Shown here in pieces: positions 7,841 to 17,054 of a stretch of 64,000 nucleotides of DNA. Under the pieces are notes generated by a model, which saw nothing but the letters and a program-made list of their open reading frames with translations, did no database searches and was not told where the DNA came from. Both the position numbers and the translations under genes were made by a program. Position 1 is the stretch's first letter. Each line of letters starts with the position of its first letter. Origin of the DNA: Caulobacteraceae bacterium (GTDB lineage Bacteria; Pseudomonadota; Alphaproteobacteria; Caulobacterales; Caulobacteraceae); contig CANESI010000004.1 in NCBI GenBank assembly GCA_947441065.1, positions 62,001-126,000 on the forward strand. The letters are read 5' to 3'.

Positions 7841-9955
7841 ATGAAACGCCGTATTCTGAACCTTTTGGCACCTGTTCGTCGGTCCAACCCTTCTATGGAT
7901 GCTCGTTTAGATGAGGCTGCGGCAGCCTTTCATCCCCTTTGGCTTCAAAGAACGATCGTGGCGCTCCTGGCTGCGGGCGTTGGAACCCTTATCCTTCCCC
8001 TTTGGGTTTGTTGCCTTTGGTTTTTAGGGCACGTGATTGTTGAGATTTGGTCTTGGATTGCCAGTAAAAAGCAATATTATGAAGAAGATGTAGGGCCAAG
8101 GATTAGGCGAAGTTTCATTTTAAACATGATTATCGTCGAACTAATTTGGTCTATTTTAGCCGTACTTTGTATTAATACAGGAACAATGGCTGGAATAACT
8201 TGTGGTGTTGCGCTTTTAGTAACGCTATTGTGCCTGTTGATTTTGCTTTTCTATTCAACACCACTGTTGTTTTTTGTTGCAGGAGCCCTGCCTCCGTTAG
8301 CCGTATTGTCGATCATCGTCGACCAGCTCTCACTTAGTTCAACAGTCATGCTGCCGGTCTGGATCTTTATGGGCCTGTGTTTGGTGTTCGTTTTGGGTCG
8401 GGCTATCGATACGCCCTCGTCTCAGGAATCACAGCGTCAACTGAAGGAAGCCCTCGCTAGCTACAAGATTCTAACCGACAACATCACTGACTTTATTGGG
8501 CGAACGGACCTAGAGGGCGTCTATCAATATGCTTCGCCGTCGGTCTACACCGTGCTGGGCTATCGTCCTGAAGAGCTGATTGGCAGGAAAATCCAAGACC
8601 TGCTGGAGACTGAAACGGACAATTTCGAAGTCTCAGATTACAATCAGGCGGTTGCCGATCAAGATGCCAAAATGATCGCCACCTTGAAGGTTCGCCACAA
8701 ACTTGGCCACTCGGTTTGGTTGCAGACCAGCACCAAACTTGTCGTTGAGAATGGCCTGCCGATTGGCTTCATTGGTGCAAGCCGAGACATTACCGAATAT
8801 GTCGCCGCTGATTTGGCCCTGCAGGCTGCAAAGGCTGAAGCAGAAGAGGCCAACAAGGCGAAGGCAGCATTTTTGGCCAATATGAGCCACGAAATTCGCA
8901 CACCCATGAATGCGGTGCTGGGGGCTCTGCATCTGCTTGACCATGAACCGATCTCTCAAGAGGGGCGTCATTTGGTCGATGAGGCGCTAGTTTGTGGAGA
9001 GATGCTGACTCAAATCGTCAATGATGTGCTCGACTTTTCAAAAATTGAAGCCGGTGAACTGAGTCTGTCGCCAGCGCCTATGAATATGGCGGCAGCCCTA
9101 GAAGGGGTTATCGCCATTATGATGCCTCAGGCTAATGACAAGGGGATCCTTTTATCCAGGCACCTTTCGGGGGAAAACTACTGGATTGAGGCCGATCCTG
9201 TGCGTCTTCGCCAAGCCATGTTTAACTTGGTTGGTAATGCTGTGAAATTTACCAACGAGGGAAGTGTCACAGTAACATTGAGCGTCTTGCCCTCATCTCG
9301 CCTTGATCATTGCCGTGTTAGAATTGAGGTTCAGGATACCGGCATAGGCATAGCTGAGAAACTCAGGCCACAAATGTTTGGACGGTTTCAACAGGGCTCG
9401 GTTGGGGCCACTAACGTGGCCAATGGCACCGGATTGGGACTGGCCATCAGTAAGGCCTTGATAGATCTGATGGGCGGGGTCATTGACTATTCCAGTGTCG
9501 AGGGCGTGGGGTCCTGCTTCTGGATGGAGTTTGAAGCCCCTCATACCGAGCCGTCACAGGCGAAGAAACTTGCGGGACATGAAATGTCCAGGCTCAGGGT
9601 CCTGCTGGTAGAGGACAATGTCACCAACCGTCTCATAGCGCGGACAATGCTTGCCAGCCTGGGCGCGGAGGTTATAGAGGCGGAAAATGGCCTCGCTGGG
9701 CTCGAGGCTGTGATCTCTGGATCATTCGATATTGTCTTGATGGATGTCCAGATGCCGATCATGGACGGGGTGTCTGCGACCCGCGCAATCCGGGGCTTGC
9801 CTGAACCCAAGGCTAAGGTTCCGATCATTGGCCTTACCGCTAATGCAATGGCCCATCAGCGCGCAGCCTATGCACAGGCCGGAATGAACGGCGTCGTCTC
9901 CAAACCGATTTCCCCATCCAGTCTGATTACAGAGGTTCTGAGGCATTTGCCCTAG
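7841..9955 (+). CDS. Hybrid sensor histidine kinase/response regulator (copy 2)
   Basis: A 704-residue protein collinear with the preceding gene, with the same membrane region, PAS, HisKA, HATPase and receiver domains. The phospho-acceptors fall at identical numbers (H350, D635), so there is no net length change between start and receiver. The PAS, kinase and receiver parts are nearly identical to copy 1, while the membrane-spanning N-terminus (residues 30-190) has diverged strongly. The pair therefore arose by tandem duplication and may sense different cues but feed the same output. The two are 240 bp apart, which allows separate promoters. Confidence 0.92.
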   Translation: MKRRILNLLAPVRRSNPSMDARLDEAAAAFHPLWLQRTIVALLAAGVGTLILPLWVCCLWFLGHVIVEIWSWIASKKQYYEEDVGPRIRRSFILNMIIVELIWSILAVLCINTGTMAGITCGVALLVTLLCLLILLFYSTPLLFFVAGALPPLAVLSIIVDQLSLSSTVMLPVWIFMGLCLVFVLGRAIDTPSSQESQRQLKEALASYKILTDNITDFIGRTDLEGVYQYASPSVYTVLGYRPEELIGRKIQDLLETETDNFEVSDYNQAVADQDAKMIATLKVRHKLGHSVWLQTSTKLVVENGLPIGFIGASRDITEYVAADLALQAAKAEAEEANKAKAAFLANMSHEIRTPMNAVLGALHLLDHEPISQEGRHLVDEALVCGEMLTQIVNDVLDFSKIEAGELSLSPAPMNMAAALEGVIAIMMPQANDKGILLSRHLSGENYWIEADPVRLRQAMFNLVGNAVKFTNEGSVTVTLSVLPSSRLDHCRVRIEVQDTGIGIAEKLRPQMFGRFQQGSVGATNVANGTGLGLAISKALIDLMGGVIDYSSVEGVGSCFWMEFEAPHTEPSQAKKLAGHEMSRLRVLLVEDNVTNRLIARTMLASLGAEVIEAENGLAGLEAVISGSFDIVLMDVQMPIMDGVSATRAIRGLPEPKAKVPIIGLTANAMAHQRAAYAQAGMNGVVSKPISPSSLITEVLRHLP

Positions 9956-9988
9956 CTTCGAGACGCCATCAGCCCTTCCTCTTTGGCG

Positions 9989-12505
9989 TTACTCGCTACG
10001 CAGCGCCGGTGCTGGACGTTGTGATAGGGATTGGAATGCAGCGAATAGCCCTCCGATACCGGCCAGCACAGACGCGATCGCCAGAAGGGTGAAGACGCCG
10101 CCCCAGTCAACGCTCCACTTTGCCTCAAACACCCGGACCACAACCGGCCATGCGGCGGCGTAGCCGAGCATCACCCCAGCGGCGCCGGAGATGAGACCGA
10201 CCAGGCCATATTCCAATAGATAGGCGCTGAGCACCTGCGCCCGGCTCGCACCCAGAACCCTGAGGATGGCAGCCTCGCGGGTGCGCTCGACAGCGCGGGC
10301 GGCTATGGCACTGGCCAACACCAGCAGCGCTGCCATCAAGGCCACCGCTGCGGCACCGCGCACGGCCAGGGCGACGCGGTCGAAGAGCTCGGTGGCCGCC
10401 TCCAGCTGCTCGCGCACCGAGACAATATTCACCTCAGGAAAGGCGGTGCCGAGGCTCCGGAATATCCGCTGTTCCTCACCCAAAGTGGCCTTAGCGATGG
10501 CGACATGGCGCGGATTGGCGCCTTCGATGGCGTTCGGCGTCAGGACCAAAGGAAAGCTGGCGCCGAAGCTGCCAAAGTCCACGCGCCGGATCACGGCCAC
10601 CTTCGCCACGATCTCGCGGCCCAAAATAGAGAGGGTGACCTCGTCGCCGATCTGGATATTGGCAGCGCGGGCTGGGTCTTGGCTCATGGCCAGCAGTGGC
10701 GGACCGGCATAGTCTGCGGCCCACCATTTGCCTTCGACCACGCCAGCGTTTGGCGGTTCTGAGCCCAGGGCCGACAGGCTGATGTCGTTGTCATAGGCCC
10801 AGCGACCTTCGCGCCCCAGCTTTTCCTTGACGACAGGCTGGCCCCGCACGGCGGTGATGCGGCCGGTGAGGAAGGGCGCGCGCAGATAGGTGTTGCTGTC
10901 GGGTATGCGGCCATAGCCTCGGGCGACCTCTGCGTCGAACGCTGCGCTGCGGTCGGCAGGTATCTGGGTGAAGACGAGGGCCGGGGCCGTCTGGGGCGCG
11001 ATAATCGAGATCTGGCGCAGTAGGCTCGACTGGATCAGGACGACCGCGGCCAACAATGCGAAACCCAGACCGATGGCGGGCGCCGCCGTGCGGGCCGCCG
11101 AGCGCGGCCCGGCCAGGTTGGCGAGGGCAATTCTCAAAGATCCGCGTGTGGCACCTCGCAGGCGCCCGGCCAAAATCGCGCCGCCCCAACCGGCGGCCCA
11201 GAGCAGCACAAAGGCGACGGCGACGCCGGTGATCATCAGGGTCGCCGCGAACGGTGTTGGTGCAGTCCATATGGCCAGAGCGCCTAGACCCGTGGCTGCC
11301 AGCAGCGCGCCGATCATTTCGGGACCGAAGGTCAGCTTACCGGTCATGTCGCTGCGAAACAGGCTTGCTGGCGGCGTCGTGCGGGCGCGGGCCAAAGGGG
11401 CAAGCGAGAAGGCCGCCGCCGATAGGGCGCCAAACGCGGCGGCCTTGAGCAGAGGCATCGGATAGATCGCAAAGAGCGCCGGGACCGGCAGGTCGCCCTG
11501 AATTGCCGCTCCGAGCACCAGAGGCGTTGCGGCACCAACCGCTAGGCCAATGCTGATGCCCACCAGCGACAATAGGCCGATCTGGGTCAGGTAAATGTCG
11601 CGGATCAGGCCGCTTTCGGCACCGAGGGCCTTCAGTGTGGCGATCGTCGGCTTTCGGCTATCCACATAGGCGCTGACGGCACCGAATACGCCCAGGCCAC
11701 CGGCGACTAGCGAGGCTAGCCCAATAAAGCCTAAGAAATACTCCAACTGGTCAATGATGCGGCTGACGCCGGGCGCGGCATCATTGCGGTCGCGGATCCG
11801 CACGCCGTCCTTGATATCGCGCTGCACATCGGCCTTGGCGCGGGCGAGGTCAAGGCCGGGCTTGAGGGCGATCCGGGCGGTTTCCCCGAAGGGTAGCCCC
11901 GGTTCAAGCATGCCGCCCTGTTCTAATGCGCCGCGACCGGTCAGCACGCGGGGGCCCAGCTGGAATCCGCGCGATAGGCGGTCGGGTTCCTGTTCTAAAA
12001 CCGCCGTAACGCGCATCGGCACATTGCCCACCAGAAACGGGTCACCCACCTTGAGATCGAGGTGGTCTAGCAGGGCCTGTTCCACCGCCGCGCCCCAGAC
12101 ACCGTCTCGTAACGCCAAGGCTGGAGCAAGGGGCACCCCACCCTTCAGTATGACTTCGCCGGCTAGGGGATAGGCATTGTCAACGCCCCGGAACTCCACA
12201 AGACGCCGATCCCCAGAGGGCACCTGTGCCATGGCGGGCGACGAGACCGAGAAGGTGACGCGGCCGCGCTCGGTCAGCGTCTGACGCTCTGAGGCGGTCA
12301 ACTGCCTTTGATTTACCGAGACCGCGATATCCCCGCCAAGGATGTCACCCGCTTCGCTGGCCAAGCCTCGACGAAAGGCCTCGGCGGTTGAGCTGGCGGC
12401 GGCAATAGCGGCGACGCCCAGCGCGAGGCAAGCTAGGAAAATGCGAAAGCCTTTGACCCCGCTTCGCAGCTCTCGGGCGGCGAACCGCAACCATAAGGGT
12501 GTCAT
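9989..12505 (-). CDS. ABC transporter permease, YbbP/FtsX family
   Basis: An 838-residue membrane protein. It has an N-terminal transmembrane helix (GFRIFLACLALGVAAIAAASS), a large periplasmic MacB-PCD-like part (about 45-245), three transmembrane helices (250-370), a central pair (about 400-490), a second periplasmic part, and three C-terminal helices (about 705-830). This is the double FtsX layout of YbbP. With the overlapping ATPase gene upstream it forms a type VII ABC system that probably extracts or transfers lipophilic molecules at the inner membrane. The ATG overlaps the stop of the ATPase gene by 4 bp, so translation is coupled. Confidence 0.9.
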   Translation of the reverse strand: MTPLWLRFAARELRSGVKGFRIFLACLALGVAAIAAASSTAEAFRRGLASEAGDILGGDIAVSVNQRQLTASERQTLTERGRVTFSVSSPAMAQVPSGDRRLVEFRGVDNAYPLAGEVILKGGVPLAPALALRDGVWGAAVEQALLDHLDLKVGDPFLVGNVPMRVTAVLEQEPDRLSRGFQLGPRVLTGRGALEQGGMLEPGLPFGETARIALKPGLDLARAKADVQRDIKDGVRIRDRNDAAPGVSRIIDQLEYFLGFIGLASLVAGGLGVFGAVSAYVDSRKPTIATLKALGAESGLIRDIYLTQIGLLSLVGISIGLAVGAATPLVLGAAIQGDLPVPALFAIYPMPLLKAAAFGALSAAAFSLAPLARARTTPPASLFRSDMTGKLTFGPEMIGALLAATGLGALAIWTAPTPFAATLMITGVAVAFVLLWAAGWGGAILAGRLRGATRGSLRIALANLAGPRSAARTAAPAIGLGFALLAAVVLIQSSLLRQISIIAPQTAPALVFTQIPADRSAAFDAEVARGYGRIPDSNTYLRAPFLTGRITAVRGQPVVKEKLGREGRWAYDNDISLSALGSEPPNAGVVEGKWWAADYAGPPLLAMSQDPARAANIQIGDEVTLSILGREIVAKVAVIRRVDFGSFGASFPLVLTPNAIEGANPRHVAIAKATLGEEQRIFRSLGTAFPEVNIVSVREQLEAATELFDRVALAVRGAAAVALMAALLVLASAIAARAVERTREAAILRVLGASRAQVLSAYLLEYGLVGLISGAAGVMLGYAAAWPVVVRVFEAKWSVDWGGVFTLLAIASVLAGIGGLFAAFQSLSQRPAPALRSE

Positions 12506-13182
12506 GCGGGCTCGACCTGGCAGCCATCACGCAATGTCACGGCGCGTTGGGCACGCGCCGCAAGGGCAGGGTCGTGGGTGACCAGCAGTAGCGCCGCGCC
12601 GGTCTGCTGAACCAGGTCGAACAGCATGTCGGCCACCATCTTTGCATTGGCGCTGTCGAGGTTGCCGGTGGGCTCATCGGCAAAGAGTAGGGCAGGGCTG
12701 GGAGCCAGTGCGCGGGCAAGGGCGACACGCTGTTGCTCGCCGCCAGACAGCTGATGCGGGTAATGGCGCGCCCGTGCGCTCAGGCCCACACGGTCCAGCC
12801 ACAGCCGGGCCTGCTCCATAGCGCCAGCCTTACCAGCGATCTCCATCGGTGCAGCAACATTCTCTTCAGCCGTCATGTTGGGTAGGAGATGGAAGGACTG
12901 GAACACCAGGCTGACACGTCCGCGCCGCAGCTTGGCGCGGCCATCTTCGTCCAGCTTGCTGAGATCCTGACCAAACAGTTCCACCCGTCCAGCGCTCGGT
13001 TGCTCAAGACCTGCGGCCACCGCGATCAGTGACGACTTTCCCGACCCCGAAGCACCGACCAGAGCCACCTGCTCACCCTTGCGAAGGGTCAGGCTGAGAT
13101 TGCGCAAAATCTCGACAGGTCCGGCTGAGGACGGTAGTGTCAGGCCGACATTATCCAATAGGAGCGGCGGTAAATCGTCCAA
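12502..13182 (-). CDS. ABC transporter ATP-binding protein, YbbA family
   Basis: A 226-residue ATPase with Walker [11 protein letters not shown]-loop ([17 protein letters not shown]), signature [15 protein letters not shown] and Walker [14 protein letters not shown], the LolD/YbbA/MacB pattern. It overlaps the permease gene by 4 bp and lies head to head with the esterase gene 50 bp away. This YbbA-YbbP-TesA neighbourhood is conserved in many proteobacteria and suggests a shared role in lipid or ester handling at the envelope. Confidence 0.92.
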   Translation of the reverse strand: MDDLPPLLLDNVGLTLPSSAGPVEILRNLSLTLRKGEQVALVGASGSGKSSLIAVAAGLEQPSAGRVELFGQDLSKLDEDGRAKLRRGRVSLVFQSFHLLPNMTAEENVAAPMEIAGKAGAMEQARLWLDRVGLSARARHYPHQLSGGEQQRVALARALAPSPALLFADEPTGNLDSANAKMVADMLFDLVQQTGAALLLVTHDPALAARAQRAVTLRDGCQVEPA

Positions 13183-13232
13183 AGAAATCCCCAGCAGTTG
13201 AGTGACGCAATATCCCAGATATATAGGTCGTT

Positions 13233-13868
13233 ATGTCCATGCCAAAACCCACCCGCAGAACCTTTTTAGCTTTGCCATTTTTGGCGGCGGCATGGCCATC
13301 GCTTGCGGCCCGTCCTGTGGTCATAACGATCTTGGGAGACTCTATTACGGCCGGCTACGGCCTGCCGGGCAAGGCGGCACTACCCAACCAGTTGCACGAG
13401 GCGCTGGCCCGAATGGGCATTGCCAATGTGGTACGCGCGGCGGGCGTGAGCGGCGATACCACGGCTGGTGGGCTAGAGCGGGTGGATTTTAGCGTCCAGA
13501 AGGACACGGATCTGGCCATTGTGGCGCTTGGCGGTAATGACCTGTTACAGGGGCTTGATCCGAAGAGAACGCGGGCCAATCTTGACCTCATCGTCAAGAG
13601 GTTGAAGGCGCGCAAGATTTCGGTCCTGCTGGCGGGTATAGCAGCACCAAGCGCGGTTGGCGGCGGATATGCGCGCGATTTCAACGCCATTTTTTCGAGC
13701 TTAGCCGAGGTCCATGGCGTGCCGCTCTATCCCAATCTGATCGAAGGCGTGGCTCGCAAGCGCGAGTTAAATCAGCCCGATGGTATCCACCCTAACGCCC
13801 GAGGCGTTCAGCTTATCACCGCGAAGCTGGCACCCGTCGTGGCGAAGGCTCTGGCGTCTCGGCGTTAG
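13233..13868 (+). CDS. Arylesterase / lysophospholipase, SGNH hydrolase (TesA-like)
   Basis: A 211-residue exported esterase. The N-terminus (MSMPKPTRRTFLALPFLAAAWPSLAA) is a signal peptide with a twin arginine. The SGNH blocks are all present: block I GDSITAGYG with nucleophile S37, block III GGNDLL, and block V DGIHPNARG with D183 and H186. The size matches TesA/ArE-type thioesterase-arylesterases. It is divergent from the ABC pair it is usually associated with. The gene's 3' end is overlapped on the other strand by the IS30 remnant's run-on frame, which is not functional there. Confidence 0.92.
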   Translation: MSMPKPTRRTFLALPFLAAAWPSLAARPVVITILGDSITAGYGLPGKAALPNQLHEALARMGIANVVRAAGVSGDTTAGGLERVDFSVQKDTDLAIVALGGNDLLQGLDPKRTRANLDLIVKRLKARKISVLLAGIAAPSAVGGGYARDFNAIFSSLAEVHGVPLYPNLIEGVARKRELNQPDGIHPNARGVQLITAKLAPVVAKALASRR

Positions 13869-14525
13869 GCTGTGCCGATCTGGTGGGGATGACCGGTCGT
13901 CCAGACCTACCTCATTGGCACGCTCGACAGTGCCCAGCTTACGGCGAACATGCTCCTCGACCGCCTCGAAGGGTTCGGCAAAGACCTGCTCAAGGGGAGG
14001 GGGCTGATTAAGGATTTCTTCAGGCTCAGGATTCCAACCCAAGCCAGAGTTTGGTCCAAGATGGACAGAGTTTGGATGGGCAAGCGCACGAGGCTGAAGT
14101 TTGATCTTCACCCTTGGCTTCGACGCGTTGACCTGGGCCCAACAGCCGGGCGCGGGTAGGGATATGGTCTCGTGACAGACATAGTCATTGAGACATCGGG
14201 TTCGGCGTAAATAGCCCGCAATCTGCTCGGGCGACCAGCCGTTACCGAGTTGCTTAACAATGTAAGACCTCAGCGCGATCGAACCCGGAGCGTGAAGTTT
14301 TGTACGGCGACGGCGGCGTAGGTCGCAGACTTGCTGGGCACCTATTGCGAAATAGCCTCGTAGCCAAGCACCGGCATCGGTTCGATTGCGACGCAGTTCA
14401 CGGTGGACGGTAGAGACATGCCGGCTCAATCGCCGTGCCATGTCGAGCACTGGTACCTTAGCATCGCGCCAGCGCGCAATCTGGTGGCGCTCACTAAGGC
14501 TGAGCTGTGAATATCGCGATCCCAT
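13767..14525 (-). pseudogene. Truncated IS30-family transposase (N-terminal HTH part only, run-on frame)
   Basis: Residues 1-121 of the open frame (14525 down to about 14162) are IS30-like: SLSERHQIARWRDAKVPVLDMARRL..STVHRELRRN is the N-terminal helix-turn-helix, and GNGWSPEQIAGYLRR..YVCHETI is the start of the linker to the catalytic core. After this the match ends abruptly. The remaining 130 residues have unrelated composition and run into the tail of the esterase gene on the other strand. The DDE catalytic domain is absent. The element is dead and marks the left edge of the catabolic block. Confidence 0.75.
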
Positions 14526-14547
14526 AGCGCAATCTCCAAAGGGGCTA

Positions 14548-14570
14548 AGTTTCTAAAAATCCTAGAAACT
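14548..14570. repeat. Perfect inverted repeat upstream of IS30 remnant
   Basis: The arms AGTTTCTA (14548-14555) and TAGAAACT (14563-14570) are exact complements separated by 7 bases. They lie 22 bp upstream of the transposase start. It may be part of the IS30 end or an operator for the transposase; sequence alone does not decide. Confidence 0.45.
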
Positions 14571-14720
14571 CGCACTTCGGAATAGAATCCACCCCGATAC
14601 ACAAATTCTGCGCACAATAGTAATTATGGGAAATATAAATTGCACTAAGGGCAATCTACGAGCTTCCCCTCTAATCAAAATTTAGTACCTGTTCTTAGAA
14701 AAAAGCCCACAATCATGGGC

Positions 14721-15569
14721 TTAACCTTGAGCATCGACGACGCACTGACGCTGTCGTCCTAAACCTTCTATGCTCAGCTCTACAACGTCACCAGGCTGCA
14801 GGAATACCGGTGGCTTTTGACCCATGCCCACGCCCGGTGGAGTGCCCGTCGAAATAATGTCTCCCGGCATTAGCGTCATAAATTGTGAAACATAACTTAG
14901 GAGGAAGGCTGGCTTATAGACCATGGTCGCCGTCGATCCATTTTGGAAACGCTTACCATTGACTTCAAGCCACATGGAAAGGTTACACGGGTCCTGGATT
15001 TCGTCGCGGGTCACCAGCCAAGGTCCAATGGGGCCAAAGCTGTCGCAGCCCTTACCTTTGTCCCATGTTCCCTGTCGGTCCATCTGAAACGCTCGCTCAG
15101 ACACATCGTTGATAACGCAATATCCGAAGATATGGTCCATCGCGTCGGCTTCGGAAACGTACTTTGACTTTTTGCCAATAACCACACCGAGCTCGACCTC
15201 CCAGTCAAGCTTGGTCGACCCTCGCGGCCGCTCGATATTGTCATTCGGACCGCAAATTGCCGTGTTGGCCTTCAAAAAAATGATGGGCTCCGGCGGAACT
15301 GTGGCGCCCGTTTCGGCGGCATGATCCGAATAGTTCAACCCGATGCAGACAAATTTTCCAACGCCGCCAACGCATGGCCCAAGGCGCGTATCCAAAGCAA
15401 TAATCGGCAAGGCCTCGAGGTCCACGCCATCTAGATTCAAACCCGTAACGTTCAAAAGCGCTGATGCATCTATGTCCGACAACAGTCCCGAAAGATCTCG
15501 CAGTCGGCCTTTAGCGTCCAAAACGCCTGGTCGTTCAGCACCCGGCTCTCCGTATCGAAAAAATTTCAC
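14721..15569 (-). CDS. Fumarylacetoacetate hydrolase (FAH) family protein
   Basis: A protein of about 282 residues with the FAH fold signature: FVCIGLNYSDHAAETGA, PIIFLKANTAICGPND, LDWEVELGVVIGKK with acidic metal ligands, and GDIISTGTPPGVGMG. Such enzymes hydrolyse or decarboxylate 2,4-dioxo acids or related compounds using Mg2+. AGGAG sits 7 nt before the GTG at 15569 (a GTG one codon earlier is also open). It lies 35 bp after an SDR of the 2-keto-3-deoxy-L-fuconate dehydrogenase type. In the non-phosphorylating L-fucose pathway these two families act in succession, so a 2,4-diketo-3-deoxy sugar acid hydrolase role is a reasonable guess. Confidence 0.85.
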   Translation of the reverse strand: MKFFRYGEPGAERPGVLDAKGRLRDLSGLLSDIDASALLNVTGLNLDGVDLEALPIIALDTRLGPCVGGVGKFVCIGLNYSDHAAETGATVPPEPIIFLKANTAICGPNDNIERPRGSTKLDWEVELGVVIGKKSKYVSEADAMDHIFGYCVINDVSERAFQMDRQGTWDKGKGCDSFGPIGPWLVTRDEIQDPCNLSMWLEVNGKRFQNGSTATMVYKPAFLLSYVSQFMTLMPGDIISTGTPPGVGMGQKPPVFLQPGDVVELSIEGLGRQRQCVVDAQG

Positions 15570-15604
15570 CACTGATCTCCTACTGCCAAGGACTCACGCC
15601 CAAT

Positions 15605-16333
15605 CTACATCGCCCATCCACCATCAATTATATGGACCTGCCCCGTCGTGAAGGCCGCTTCATCGCTGGCAAGATAGGCTGCAAGGGCAGAAATTTCTTC
15701 AGGTTTGCCCAGCCGCCCCATAGGCTGGCGAGCACGAAAGGCCTCAAGCGCGGCATCAAAGTCGCCGGTGGCGCTAAGGCGCTCATGTAACGAGGGCGTT
15801 TCTACCGTTCCTGGACATATCGCGTTGCAACGCACACCTTGACCGACAAAGTCTGCAGCGATGGCTTTGGTTAGACCGATGACGGCGGCCTTGGTCGTAC
15901 TATAGACGAACCGGTTAGGAACACCCTTCAGGGAACTGGCTACGGAAGCAATATTTATGATGACGCCTGACGACCGGCTAATCATGCCAGGAAGAAAGGC
16001 GCGGGACGTCAGGTACATGGAGTCAACATTGATCCTGAACGAGTTTGTCCAAGCCTTCTCATCACAGTCCAGGATGGTGCCGGCGTGCACAAAACCAACC
16101 GCATTTACCAAAATGTCTATGTCGGGATGGTCGTCAGCTGCCTTTCGCACGGCTGCAGCATCTGTGGCATCCAGAGCCAAATGATGCGCGTCACTGAGGT
16201 TGGCGAGTAACTTAGGATCAAGATCGGCCGCAACAACTTCGGCACCCTCGGCGATAAACCGCTCGGCTATGGCCCTACCGATCCCCTGCCCTGCTGCGGT
16301 GACGAAGGCTTTTTTGCCGCTTAGCCTATTCAT
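15605..16333 (-). CDS. SDR oxidoreductase resembling 2-keto-3-deoxy-L-fuconate dehydrogenase / BDH2
   Basis: A 242-residue SDR with a short glycine motif (TAAGQGIGRAIAERF), aspartate after beta-2 (AADLDPKLL) pointing to NAD+, NAVG, YSTTK as the YxxxK catalytic pair, and the C-terminal pattern RQPMGRLGKPEEISALAAYLASDEAAFTTGQVHIIDGG. The whole profile is that of the DHRS6/BDH2-like group, which includes bacterial 2-keto-3-deoxy-L-fuconate dehydrogenases. It is the probable partner of the adjacent FAH-family enzyme. No fucose dehydrogenase or dehydratase is in the window. Confidence 0.87.
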   Translation of the reverse strand: MNRLSGKKAFVTAAGQGIGRAIAERFIAEGAEVVAADLDPKLLANLSDAHHLALDATDAAAVRKAADDHPDIDILVNAVGFVHAGTILDCDEKAWTNSFRINVDSMYLTSRAFLPGMISRSSGVIINIASVASSLKGVPNRFVYSTTKAAVIGLTKAIAADFVGQGVRCNAICPGTVETPSLHERLSATGDFDAALEAFRARQPMGRLGKPEEISALAAYLASDEAAFTTGQVHIIDGGWAM

Positions 16334-16487
16334 TTTATGTGTCCTGACCGAGAAGATGGGGCGGCCGATCTGACCGACTTGAGGCCGCGCTTACAGTTCA
16401 TCGCTTACCGCAAAAAACTTATAACTGCCGCACCAGAATGTAAACGCTGCTTATACTGTCCTCTTCAAAGCAGCTAAATATGCGTGA

Positions 16488-16778
16488 TCAGGTAACGCCC
16501 TCGACGAGGCAGAGATCTATCTCAGCGGCACCAATCCGATGGGTTCGGGCCAGTTGATATTCGCTGGAAGACCAGTATCGCCGTGCAGCCTCAAAACTTT
16601 CGAACTCTAGAATGACATTGCGCTGACGCGCCTTGCCCTCAAGAGCCGCATAACGCCCTCCTCTGGCGAGTATGCGGGCACCATGCTTTGCCATGGCGTC
16701 GCGGGCCAGATCTGCGTAGCGCTGGTAGGCCACATCATCGTGCACCGTTACGCTGGCGATAACATATCCCTTAGCCAT
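16488..16778 (-). CDS. DUF1330 family protein
   Basis: A 96-residue protein starting MAKGYVIASVTVHDDVAYQRYADLARDAMAKHGARILARGG and containing VILEFESFEAARRYWSSSEYQ, a typical DUF1330 (dimeric alpha/beta-barrel) domain at full length. The biochemical role of the family is unknown. It is first in a leftward group with the SDR (155 bp gap) and FAH genes, so it may belong to the same pathway. Confidence 0.85.
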   Translation of the reverse strand: MAKGYVIASVTVHDDVAYQRYADLARDAMAKHGARILARGGRYAALEGKARQRNVILEFESFEAARRYWSSSEYQLARTHRIGAAEIDLCLVEGVT

Positions 16779-16840
16779 AACTATTTCTCCATATCTGCCC
16801 CTTCACCAAAGGAGGGTTCCGACTAGGCCAGCCCGCACAA

Positions 16841-16880
16841 AAATTAGGTATCGACTAATTTCCGCGGATGCCGCCGCGGA
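16841..16880. promoter_or_regulatory. Two adjacent inverted repeats in a divergent promoter region
   Basis: AAATTAG (16841-16847) pairs with CTAATTT (16855-16861), and TCCGCGG (16861-16867) pairs with CCGCGGA (16874-16880), the latter followed by TTTT. They share one base and sit between the leftward DUF1330 gene and the rightward class V aminotransferase gene. The GC-rich hairpin could act as a terminator or attenuator for rightward transcription; the AT-rich one is more like an operator. Confidence 0.4.
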
Positions 16881-16937
16881 TTTTGGCGGTTTAAAGACGC
16901 CGCTCAATCAAGGTCAGGTCATAACAGTTGGAACGCT

Positions 16938-16960
16938 CGATATAATCAGTGATAGTATCA
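16938..16960. promoter_or_regulatory. Two tandem TGAT-N3-ATCA-type dyads
   Basis: CGATATAATCA (16938-16948) and TGATAGTATCA (16950-16960) are spaced 12 bp start to start, about 95-115 bp before the class V aminotransferase start. The second is a perfect dyad and the first has one deviation. Similar 11-mers lie upstream of other units of this block, so they are candidate operator sites. The regulator could be the TetR protein encoded at 18418, which is inference. Confidence 0.4.
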
Positions 16961-17054
16961 ATCATCATATTGAGTGTCGGTTGGAAGCTCAATTCGTGAT
17001 GGTCCGGCAGAACATATTCAATGCAACCACAACCTATCGCGTTGAGGAATAATT

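Noticed and set aside
10266-12173. Several long plus-strand frames opposite the YbbP-like permease gene
   Set aside because: They are antisense shadows of a GC-rich gene, with Arg/Ala/Pro-rich products and no domain.
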